The position numbers and the translations under genes are program-made. Shown here one piece after another: positions 42,525-49,672 of a DNA stretch of 64,000 bases (the stretch's first letter is position 1; each line of letters begins with the position of its first letter). Under the pieces are notes generated by a model. The model worked only from the letters and a program-made list of their open reading frames with translations. It searched no databases and was not told the DNA's origin. Origin of the DNA: Pyxidicoccus caerfyrddinensis (GTDB lineage Bacteria > Myxococcota > Myxococcia > Myxococcales > Myxococcaceae); the NCBI RefSeq assembly GCF_010894405.1, contig NZ_JAAIYA010000003.1, positions 558,001 through 622,000 of the forward strand, written 5' to 3'.

Positions 42525-43787
42525 ATGACCCCGAGGCTCGGGTCGGCCCAGGACATGGGACCGGACGTGACAACGCCAGCAGGTGGTGGAGGTGACGGGC
42601 GCCAGCGTCCCGCCGAGGACTCGCGGCCGGTGGCCCTGGCGGAGCTGATGTCCACCGTGCCGCTGGGCATGGCCCTCATCGACCCCGAGCTGCGCTTCAT
42701 GGAGGTGAGCGAGGCGATGGCCGCCATGAACGGCGTGCCGCGCGAGGCCCACCTCGGCCGCTCCATGACGGAGGTGCTGAGGGGCACGCCTTCCGGCGCC
42801 GACGTCATCCGCCGCGTCCGCCGCGTGTTGGAGACGGGCGAGCCGCTGGAGGGCGTGGAAATCGTCCACCGCGAGCACGGCGGCGGCGTGGAGCGCGTGC
42901 GCGTGTACCGCGCCAGCTACCACCCGGTGCGCCGCGACGGCGCCGTCGTGGCCGCGTGCATCTACGTGGAGGACATGACCGAGCGCCGCCGCGTGGAGGC
43001 CCAGCGCGACGCGGGCGCCGCGCGCGAGCGGGCGGTGCGCGAGCAGGCCCTGCGCGAGACGCAGGAGGCGGTGCGCGCGCGCGACGAGTTCCTCAGCGTG
43101 GCCGCGCACGAGCTGCGCACGCCGCTCACCAGCATGCGGCTGCACCTGCAGTTGCTGCAGCGCCAGGTGGGCACCGCGCAGCCCGGGCTGTCGGAAGAAA
43201 TCGCCCCGCGCACGCAGGTGCTGGAGCGGCAGCTGTTGCGGCTGGGCAGCCTGGTCAACACGCTGCTGGACGTGTCGCGGCTGGCCGCGGGCAAGCTGAG
43301 CCTGGAGCCGCGCGAGCTGGACCTGGCGCAGCTGGTGCGGCAGATGGCGGACGCGTTCGCGGAGGAGTTCAAGAAGGCGGGCAGCGTGCTGACGGTGCAC
43401 CTGGACGGGCCGCTACAAGGCGAGTGGGACCCGCTGCGCGTGGAGCAGGTGCTCGTCAACCTCCTGTCCAACGCGGCGAAGTACGGCGCCGGCCAGCCGG
43501 TGGAGGTGTCGCTGGTGGGCGAGGGCCACACGGCGGTGCTGGCCGTGAAGGACCACGGCATCGGCATCTCCGAGGACGGCATGGCCCGCCTCTTCGGCAA
43601 GTTCGAGCGCGCCGTGTCCGAGCGCCACTACGGCGGCCTGGGCCTGGGGCTCTACATCACCCGGCAAATCGTCGAGGCCATGGGCGGCAGCATCACCGTG
43701 CGCTCGGCGCAGGGGCAGGGCTCCACCTTCATCCTCCGGCTGCCCACCCAGCCCCAGCCGCCCGTGCAGGTGCGGGCCGCGCGGTAG
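42525..43787 (+). CDS. Soluble PAS-domain sensor histidine kinase
   Basis: A 420-residue kinase: one PAS domain (about 35-165, MSTVPLGMALIDPELRFMEVSEAMAAMNG, ending YVEDMTERRR), a helical linker, HisKA with His in SVAAHELRTPLTSM, and HATPase (NLLSNAAKYG, DHGIGI, LGLGLYITRQIVEA). It has no membrane segments. The start at 42525 is preferred; an in-frame Met at 42555 is possible. It shares a stretch of identical DNA with the hybrid kinase at 49673, 43051-43121 matching 50918-50988, around the helix before the H box and the box itself, indicating recent exchange between paralogues. No partner regulator lies next to it. Confidence 0.9.
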   Translation: MTPRLGSAQDMGPDVTTPAGGGGDGRQRPAEDSRPVALAELMSTVPLGMALIDPELRFMEVSEAMAAMNGVPREAHLGRSMTEVLRGTPSGADVIRRVRRVLETGEPLEGVEIVHREHGGGVERVRVYRASYHPVRRDGAVVAACIYVEDMTERRRVEAQRDAGAARERAVREQALRETQEAVRARDEFLSVAAHELRTPLTSMRLHLQLLQRQVGTAQPGLSEEIAPRTQVLERQLLRLGSLVNTLLDVSRLAAGKLSLEPRELDLAQLVRQMADAFAEEFKKAGSVLTVHLDGPLQGEWDPLRVEQVLVNLLSNAAKYGAGQPVEVSLVGEGHTAVLAVKDHGIGISEDGMARLFGKFERAVSERHYGGLGLGLYITRQIVEAMGGSITVRSAQGQGSTFILRLPTQPQPPVQVRAAR

Positions 43788-43796
43788 ACGCGACGA

Positions 43797-43852
43797 AGCC
43801 CCGAGGCGCCTGAAGGCACCCCGGGGCTCCCGTGCCGGCTTCGACGGCCGGC
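43797..43852. terminator. Two hairpins between convergent genes
   Basis: An imperfect 14-bp stem with TGAA loop (43797-43828, AGCCCCG...CGGGGCT) is followed by GCCGGC-TTCGACG-GCCGGC (43834-43852). They fill the short space between the kinase and the convergent lipoprotein gene and probably end both transcripts. No T-run is present. Confidence 0.55.
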
Positions 43853-43858
43853 GCGTCG

Positions 43859-45475
43859 TCAGTAGTCGCGCAGGACGGTCAGCCCGTCGTTGGTCAGCAC
43901 GTAGAGCATGGCCGGCTTCACGCGCGGGTCATACACGAGCTGCAGCACCTGCGAGCCCTTCACGCCCGCCACCTTCTCCAGTGTCTTCTGCGGCGTGAGG
44001 CGCCACAGGCCGGACTTCTCGGTGCCGATGAAGAGCGAGCCGTCGCTCGTCGCCGCCAGCGCGTTGATGTTCTGCAGCGCGTCGGCCTGCTCGGCGCTGG
44101 TGCCCTTCACCGGGGTGCCCTCCTGGGCCTGGTCGGCCGCCCTGCCCACGGTCAGCTTCCACAGGCCGTACTGCTTGCTGCCCAGGTAGTACGTCCCGTC
44201 CGTCGTCTGCTGGAAGCCGCGCCAGTAGTCGAACTCGCTCAGGCCGTTGAGCGCCGGCAGGTAGGCGGACTCCACCTTCATCTTGTTCACCGTCTTGCTG
44301 GTGTTGTCCCAGTCGCCGATGCCGGGCGTCGGCGTGACGATGCCGAACATCCACTCGTTGCCGATGAGCACGTCCCCGTCCTGGGCGATGCCGAGCCCAT
44401 AGGTGTAGCCGGCCATCTGGCTGCCGTCCTTGAGCCACACCGGGTGACGGTGGGCGTTGTACTCCAGCCCGCGGATGCGGGTGACGCCGTGGTTGGAGCC
44501 CACGTAGACGTCGCCCTTGTTCGCCCCCTGCATCACCGTCACGCAGCTGTAGATGGCGCGGTCCTCGTCGTAGTGGTGGTCGTTGCTGTTGCGGATGCCG
44601 AGGTTGTCCAGGTCGTCAATCTTGCGCGGACCCGTCTGCACCCGCGTGTTGCCCTGGTCGTCCTTCGTGTTGCGGATGGACTGGTGCAGGTGCTCCTCGA
44701 GGACAATCTGCCCGCTCGTGTCCAGGCGGACCGCGTCCACGTCGCCGTCCCGGTAGATCTGCAGGCGGCGGTGGCTGTACTCGTAGCACTCGGGCGCGCC
44801 CTGGTACGGGTAGTAGCAGGGGTCGCCCTTGCTGATGATGTAGTTGGTGTGCAGCAGCGGGTACTCGGGGTCCTGGCGCAGGTCGTCCGCGAAGTAGCCC
44901 ACGTAGGCGCGGCCCTGGCTGCCACCGCAGATGACGGTGGAGCTGTAGCCCGCGCTGGCCTGGCCGACAGGCGACGTCGTCCAGGTGACGCGCTTCGTGT
45001 CCGCGCGCAGCACGCCGATGGTGGCGCCGTTCAGCAGCCAGATGTTGTGCGCGGCGTCCACGCCGACCGCCTTCACCTTCGAGAGCCCGTACGTCTTCGT
45101 GTAGTCCACCACGCTGTCCGTGGGCCACGGGCCCGTGGTGGGCCCCGGGTCCGTGCCACCGTCCGTGCCGCCGTCCGTGCCGGCATCGGTGCCACCGTCG
45201 GTGCCCGCATCCGTACCCGCGTCGGTGTCCGTGCCCGCGTCCGTGCCCGCGTCCGTGTCCGTGCCGGCGTCCGAGCCCGCATCGGTGTCGGTGCCAGCGT
45301 CCGTGCCCGCGTCGGCGCCCGCGTCCGGACCCGCGTCGGTGCCCGGACGCTCGTCGATGTCATCCCCCGGCTGAGGCGTGGGGACGGGATTGTCCGAACC
45401 ACCGCATGCCCACGCCGTCACCACCACCACCCCGATACACGCGCCCAGCAGTCGTCGAATCACCGAATCCTCCAT
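43859..45475 (-). CDS. Lipoprotein with Thr/Asp/Ala-Gly linker and propeller-like domain
   Basis: A 538-residue lipoprotein (lipobox VVTAWACGG). After the lipid Cys comes a linker of about 65 residues built from GTDAG/GTDTDAG/GTDGG units, then a folded domain with repeated VKAVGVDAAHNIWLLNG, GDVYVGSNHGVTRI, GDVLIGNEWMFGIV and GTYYLGSKQYGLWKL motifs. These resemble blades of a two-component-regulator-type or other beta-propeller. Such a protein could bind polysaccharide or peptide at the cell surface. The in-frame region before 45475 is not used because Met at 45475 starts a normal lipoprotein signal. The function is not known. Confidence 0.82.
   Translation of the reverse strand: MEDSVIRRLLGACIGVVVVTAWACGGSDNPVPTPQPGDDIDERPGTDAGPDAGADAGTDAGTDTDAGSDAGTDTDAGTDAGTDTDAGTDAGTDGGTDAGTDGGTDGGTDPGPTTGPWPTDSVVDYTKTYGLSKVKAVGVDAAHNIWLLNGATIGVLRADTKRVTWTTSPVGQASAGYSSTVICGGSQGRAYVGYFADDLRQDPEYPLLHTNYIISKGDPCYYPYQGAPECYEYSHRRLQIYRDGDVDAVRLDTSGQIVLEEHLHQSIRNTKDDQGNTRVQTGPRKIDDLDNLGIRNSNDHHYDEDRAIYSCVTVMQGANKGDVYVGSNHGVTRIRGLEYNAHRHPVWLKDGSQMAGYTYGLGIAQDGDVLIGNEWMFGIVTPTPGIGDWDNTSKTVNKMKVESAYLPALNGLSEFDYWRGFQQTTDGTYYLGSKQYGLWKLTVGRAADQAQEGTPVKGTSAEQADALQNINALAATSDGSLFIGTEKSGLWRLTPQKTLEKVAGVKGSQVLQLVYDPRVKPAMLYVLTNDGLTVLRDY
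45148..45346 (-). repeat. Low-complexity GTDAG repeat region
   Basis: About 200 bases of short tandem repeats (units of 12 to 30 bases encoding GTDAG, GTDTDAG and GTDGG) form the linker of the lipoprotein. Similar acidic linkers occur in the MYXO-CTERM protein at 8186-9079. Replication slippage makes length changes likely. Confidence 0.8.
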
Positions 45476-45602
45476 GGGGCCCGGCACAGAGCAAGCCGCG
45501 TACCGGGCCCGCGACGCCTGTCTGGCCAGGAGGAGCGCCCTCGGTGGTGAATGTTCTTCCCACCATGGCGCCCGCGAGGGCACGGCCTGGGCGGAAGAAA
45601 CG

Positions 45603-45638
45603 ACCGGGCCCGCCTCCCTGGAGGGAAGCGGGCCCGGT
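45603..45638 (-). terminator. Terminator of the gene at 45669-46298
   Basis: A perfect 11-bp stem (ACCGGGCCCGC/GCGGGCCCGGT) with an inner 5-bp stem lies 31 bases past the stop of the minus-strand gene. Read on the minus strand, it is followed by CGTTTCTTCC, a T-rich tract, as expected for an intrinsic terminator. Confidence 0.75.
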
Positions 45639-45668
45639 CTGGACGCATTCGGTGTGCGAGCGCGCGAG

Positions 45669-46298
45669 CTACTTGTTCAGCGTCTCGTCCGCCTCGTTGT
45701 GGACGTCCTCGCCGGCCTTCTTGGCGTCCTGCTTGACCTCATTGCCCTTCTGCTCGGCCTTGTCCTCGGCCTTCTGGGCGTCGTCCTTCATCTCCTGCGT
45801 GCCGGAGCCGCCGGTGCCCGGCTGCTTCTTCACGTCCTTCTTCGGGGGGCTCTTGGGGCTGGTGGCGCGCAGCTCCAGGGCGACGGCCTCCTGGCCCTCG
45901 AGCTGGAACTTGGCGCGAATCGAGGCGCCCTCGGGAATCTGGTCGGTCTTCGCCACCTTCTTGCCGTCCAGCAGCAGCACCGTCTTGTCACGCACGTCCA
46001 GGTCCGCGTCGGGCAGGCCCGTCCGGGCGATGCTCACGCCGTCCGCGGTGGCATCCTTCATGGTGCCCGACAGGCTCATGGCCTTGTCCATCTTGAAGGT
46101 GCCCTCGTCCTCCGTCTGGGCGCCGACGGCCTTCTTGGCCGTGTCGCCGATGGCCGGGCCGACCTCGGTGGCGTCGACGCCGGTGTCCATCTTCTTCTCG
46201 GCCTCGGGGCCGGGCACCTGCTTCTGGGACGGCGGTGCCTGCTGCGCGAAAGCGGCGGTCCCGATGCACAGGGCCAGCGTGGTGATGAGCTTCTTCAT
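45669..46298 (-). CDS. Exported hypothetical protein with Lys/Glu-rich tail
   Basis: A 209-residue periplasmic protein with signal peptide MKKLITTLALCIGTAAFAQ and a good GGGAGAGGG ribosome site. The central region (SLSGTMKDATADGVSIARTG, VLLLDGKKVAKTDQIPEGASIRAKFQLEG) looks beta-rich. The C-terminal third (MKDDAQKAEDKAEQKGNEVK) is a charged coiled-coil-type helix resembling LEA-like or stress-protein tails. No family is recognised. It has its own terminator and lies between the acidic-linker lipoprotein and a receiver gene on the same strand. Confidence 0.8.
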   Translation of the reverse strand: MKKLITTLALCIGTAAFAQQAPPSQKQVPGPEAEKKMDTGVDATEVGPAIGDTAKKAVGAQTEDEGTFKMDKAMSLSGTMKDATADGVSIARTGLPDADLDVRDKTVLLLDGKKVAKTDQIPEGASIRAKFQLEGQEAVALELRATSPKSPPKKDVKKQPGTGGSGTQEMKDDAQKAEDKAEQKGNEVKQDAKKAGEDVHNEADETLNK

Positions 46299-46431
46299 GG
46301 TTCCCTCTCCCTTCGGTCAGTTGTTCTGACTTCTGGGAGCAAGGGTGGGGAGGCTCTCTCCCCGCGCCAACCTGCTCACCCCCGCGCCCAACCCTCCCGA
46401 CTGGAGAGCAGGCAGGCGGGGGCGGCAGTCC

Positions 46432-46809
46432 TCAGGCCGCCTGGCTGAGGCGCTTCACGGCGGACAGCAGCTCGGACAGGTCCAGCGGCTTGCGCAGCCA
46501 GCCGGCCACGTCCAGCTCCTCGGCCGCGCCCTTGATGTCCAGGTCCGCGCTGGCCACCAGCACGGGGATGTCGGAGAGGGCCGCGTCGTGGCGCAACGCC
46601 TCGCGGAAGGCGAAGCCGTCCATGCGCGGCATCATCAGGTCCAGGAGGATGAGCCCCGGCGGCGTCTCCACCTGCCGCAGTTGGGCCAGCGCTTCCAGGC
46701 CGTCCGCGGCGAGCAGGACGGCGTAGCCCTCCAGCTCGAAGACGTCCTGGAGCGCATCTCGGATATCCAGGTCGTCGTCCACGACCAGCAGTGTCTGAAG
46801 CGGTTGCAC
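46432..46809 (-). CDS. Single-domain response regulator
   Basis: A 125-residue receiver. The start is a GTG at 46809 with GGAGG five bases upstream (46815-46819), giving VQPLQTLLVVDDDLDIRDAL. The phosphoacceptor is in LILLDLMMPRMDGFAF, the switch Ser is in VLVASADLD and the Lys is in WLRKPLDL. The longer ORF (to 46950) lacks a ribosome site and its extra residues are not coding-like. No output domain is present. The divergent neighbour is the trypsin-like protease. Its partner kinase is unknown; the soluble kinases at 42525 and 49673 are candidates. Confidence 0.87.
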   Translation of the reverse strand: MQPLQTLLVVDDDLDIRDALQDVFELEGYAVLLAADGLEALAQLRQVETPPGLILLDLMMPRMDGFAFREALRHDAALSDIPVLVASADLDIKGAAEELDVAGWLRKPLDLSELLSAVKRLSQAA

Positions 46810-47154
46810 CCAAACCTCCGGCGGCGGTCGGGAAGAGAGGGCCCGCTCCACACCGCGACTAGATGCGTCCGCTCCCACCCCAGCGGAAGCGGAGGCCGGA
46901 AGACGGCCGGGTGGAGTGCTCAGCAGCCAACGAAACGGCCCGCGCCCCACGCCCGGCCTGTAGCGGGGTGGATCATCCCGCCGCCCGGGTACATCCGGTA
47001 GTAGTTGTAGTCAAGTTGCAATAATGCTCAGAGCCGGGCCTTCTGTCACTTCTTGAATTAGTTGAGTTGCGGATAATCCCGGGTGGGAACAGCATGGGGT
47101 CGGCCTCCAGCCCGAGGGGCGGACGGCCTTCACCCCCAAAGGAGTGTTCAGCTC
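46810..47154. promoter_or_regulatory. Divergent control region, receiver and trypsin-like protease
   Basis: A 345-base gap whose protease-proximal part (about 47000-47090) is markedly AT-rich. Two similar segments with core AGTTGC-N1-2-ATAAT occur at 47014 and 47065, 51 bases apart. They could be repeated -10 boxes or a repeated regulator site. No convincing -35 match was set. Confidence 0.4.
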
Positions 47155-48456
47155 ATGCAATTCCCCCGGCTCTCCACCCGCAGGACGCTGCTCGGCACGC
47201 TGCTGTGTTCCCTCTCGCTCGCGGCGTGTGGCCCGGCCCCGGAGGCCGGCACGGCCGACGGCGCGCCCACGGGCACGGAGAAGCAGCCCGTCGTCTACGG
47301 CACGGACAACCGCACGGACGTGTACGCGCACGCGAATGCCACCCTGCGCGCCCGCGCCCAGCAGGCCACCGTGGCGCTGATGAACCCGTCGGACTTCAAC
47401 GCGACCAACCCCAACAACGTCACCTTCAACGCGGCCACGCTGCAGAGCGCGTACGGCCTGTGCAGCACCGAGCGCTTCCTGACGGACCTGACGCCGGCGT
47501 TCTGCTCGGGCACCCTCATCGACGATGACCTGGTGCTCACCGCGGGCCACTGTGTCACCAGCGCCTCGGCCTGCACCAGCACGCGGCTGGTCTTCAACTT
47601 CTACCGCACGGCCGCCAACGCGATGCAGACGGTGACGACGGCGGACATCTTCTCCTGTACGTCCATCGTCGCGCGCCAGCAGGCCACGGTGAACGGGCGC
47701 AACCTGGACTACGCCATCCTCAAGCTGGACCGCGTGGCCACGCCGCGCTTCACGCCGGCCCCCATCCGCGCGGGCAACAGCGCGCTGGCGGTGGGCAGCA
47801 ACGTGACGGTGATTGGCTCGGGCAGCGGCATCCCCTTCAAGATTGACTCGGGCGGCTCCGTGCGCGACGCGCGCGCGGCCACGCTGGACTACTTCGTCGC
47901 CAGCACGGACACGTTCGGCGGAAACTCCGGCTCGGGCGTCTACGAGAACACCGGCTACACGGTGGCCGGCATCCTGGTGCGCGGCGAGACGGACTACGTC
48001 GCCAACGGCAGCTGCAGCATCGTCAACGTGTGCACGGAGACGGGCTGCCGCGGCGAGGACATCACCTACGTGCGGCCCGCCATCGACGCGTACTGCGGCG
48101 TGGCCACCAGCACGCGCCTGTGCGCCGGCTACCCGCCGCCGCCCACGCCGGTGACGTTCACCTTCACCGCCACCAACACCAACAGCGCGCAGCAGAACAC
48201 CACCAACCGCAACGTCACCCTGGCCGCCGGGCAGACCCTCAACTTCGGCACCTGCACGGTGCCCGGCGCCTCGGGCACCGGTGACACGTACCTGCGCCTG
48301 TACAACGGCACCACGCAGGTGGTCTCCAACGACGACTCGTGCGGCGTGCTGTCGTTCGCCAGCTTCAAGGCCACCACGGCGGGCACGTACCAGATTCGCG
48401 CCGGCTGCTACTCCAGCGGGAGCTGCAGCGGCACGGTGGCGTATACCATCCAGTAG
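47155..48456 (+). CDS. Trypsin-like secreted serine protease with C-terminal PPC-like domain
   Basis: A 433-residue exported lipoprotein (lipobox LSLAACG). The chymotrypsin-fold domain carries the triad: His in TLIDDDLVLTAGHCVTS, Asp in GRNLDYAILKLDR and Ser in FGGNSGSGVYE. The C-terminal part after PPPPTPVTF is beta-rich with LYNGTTQVVSNDDSCG and TYQIRAGCYSSGSC, like pre-peptidase C-terminal domains. AAAGGAG lies about nine bases upstream. It fits a predatory, protein-degrading lifestyle together with the M4 and S9 peptidases. The mature enzyme probably sits on the outer membrane or is released. Its natural substrate is not known. Confidence 0.9.
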   Translation: MQFPRLSTRRTLLGTLLCSLSLAACGPAPEAGTADGAPTGTEKQPVVYGTDNRTDVYAHANATLRARAQQATVALMNPSDFNATNPNNVTFNAATLQSAYGLCSTERFLTDLTPAFCSGTLIDDDLVLTAGHCVTSASACTSTRLVFNFYRTAANAMQTVTTADIFSCTSIVARQQATVNGRNLDYAILKLDRVATPRFTPAPIRAGNSALAVGSNVTVIGSGSGIPFKIDSGGSVRDARAATLDYFVASTDTFGGNSGSGVYENTGYTVAGILVRGETDYVANGSCSIVNVCTETGCRGEDITYVRPAIDAYCGVATSTRLCAGYPPPPTPVTFTFTATNTNSAQQNTTNRNVTLAAGQTLNFGTCTVPGASGTGDTYLRLYNGTTQVVSNDDSCGVLSFASFKATTAGTYQIRAGCYSSGSCSGTVAYTIQ

Positions 48457-48492
48457 CGCCTGGACGGCTTGCAGTAGCGCCTGGACGGCTTG
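48451..48492. repeat. Perfect 21-bp tandem duplication across a stop codon
   Basis: CAGTAGCGCCTGGACGGCTT plus G (48451-48471) is repeated exactly at 48472-48492. The first copy includes the protease stop codon TAG. It is a recent slippage duplication or a binding site pair. Confidence 0.75.
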
Positions 48493-48649
48493 CGCGGTAA
48501 CACCCGGAGGGCTCGCGCCGGCGGTGGCTCCACCGTCCGCGCGCTTTCCGGCCCGGCGCGAGCGGCCCCGGTGGGGCCAGCGTCACGCGAGCCGGGAGAA
48601 GGCGGGCCCGCTCACCCCGCGAGGGGACGAAGCGGGCCTCCGCCATCCG

Positions 48650-49099
48650 TCACACGCAGCGGTCACACAGGCCGCGCAGCTGCACTTCCACCGCGCGCTG
48701 GGACACCGCGCGGGGCACGCCCTTGGACGAGGCGATGCGGACCGACTCTTCCGGCAGGCACGCCACGGTGCCGCAGTCGGTGCAGGTGAAGTGCGGATGG
48801 CTGCTGCCATGCTCCTCACCCTCGCGCTTCAGCTCGAAGCGCCAGACGTGGTCTCCCAGGTCCGCCCGCACCACCAGCCCGGCCTCGGTCAGGTCCGTCA
48901 GGTTGCGGTAGATGGTCACCCGGTCGTAGCCCTCGTCACCGAGCGAGTCCACCAGGTCGGCATGGCTCATCGGCGAGGAGGCGCTCTCCAGCTCCCTCAG
49001 CACCGCCACGCGGGGCGCGGTGCTGCGCAGGCCCGCGGCGCGGATGCGGTCCTGGAACTCGGTGAGCTTCGGCTGCGCGGCAAGTCTCTTGGCTCCCAT
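48650..49099 (-). CDS. Fur-family transcriptional regulator
   Basis: A 149-residue regulator with the winged-helix signature HADLVDSLGDEGYDRVTIYRNLTDLTEAGLV and the metal-binding region HPHFTCTDCGTVACLPE, plus a C-terminal CDRC. CxxC pairs (CTDC and CDRC) form the structural zinc site, as in Fur, Zur and PerR. Which metal or peroxide it senses cannot be decided by eye. AAAGGA lies upstream of the ATG. A repeated 15-base site just upstream (49118-49132 and 49216-49230) is a plausible autoregulatory operator. It stands alone with no obvious regulated transporter adjacent. Confidence 0.9.
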   Translation of the reverse strand: MGAKRLAAQPKLTEFQDRIRAAGLRSTAPRVAVLRELESASSPMSHADLVDSLGDEGYDRVTIYRNLTDLTEAGLVVRADLGDHVWRFELKREGEEHGSSHPHFTCTDCGTVACLPEESVRIASSKGVPRAVSQRAVEVQLRGLCDRCV

Positions 49100-49117
49100 G
49101 ATGTCCTTTCAATTAAC

Positions 49118-49230
49118 GCAACTGCCATGCACTTTCACCTGTGTCACGAAACAACCCGGAGGGTCCGTCCCGACTCTCCGAGGCGTGGGGGCGAACGGGC
49201 GCTCGCGACTCAGATGCAACTGTTTTGCAC
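49118..49230. promoter_or_regulatory. Two copies of a GCAACTG-N3-TGCAC site upstream of the Fur-family gene
   Basis: GCAACTGCCATGCAC (49118-49132) and GCAACTGTTTTGCAC (49216-49230) match at 12 of 15 positions, 98 bases apart, in the 573-base gap 49100-49672 between the divergent Fur-family and hybrid kinase genes. The first copy ends only 19 bases upstream of the regulator start. They are AT-richer than their surroundings. The rest of the gap shows no other named structure. Confidence 0.45.
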
Positions 49231-49672
49231 AAGAACTTCTGTTGCCCTCGTAGGTGAGTAGAGGCCGAGTCGTGAGGCACCCGGGTGGGTTTTCCGTGCT
49301 CCCGGTGAGTGCGGCTTTCTTCCGGAGGCCGCGAGCCGCTCCCCGGGGACTGACCCCGTGGGTCTCCAGGTGGCCACGGGTTTGTGGACGCTCGGACGGT
49401 AGGAGGGGACGACCCACGCTGCCCGTGTTGACGGGGCTACTGCTGAAACCGTGGATGCATCCGTCATGCAGATGCGTTGTCGCAAGACTGCCTCGCCCCG
49501 GCTCGGGCGGGGAGGCGCCGGGGGTCGGGCATCTGGCCGATTTGTACCGGAGAACACTTGCGCCCTGACTGCTTGACTCGGGAGCCCCGCTGCACAGACT
49601 GCGACTCTTTCTTCATCTTCAGGGCGGAAGCCGCGTCCTGCCTGCCCGCCCGTCCTCGTCGAATCCGCCGTG

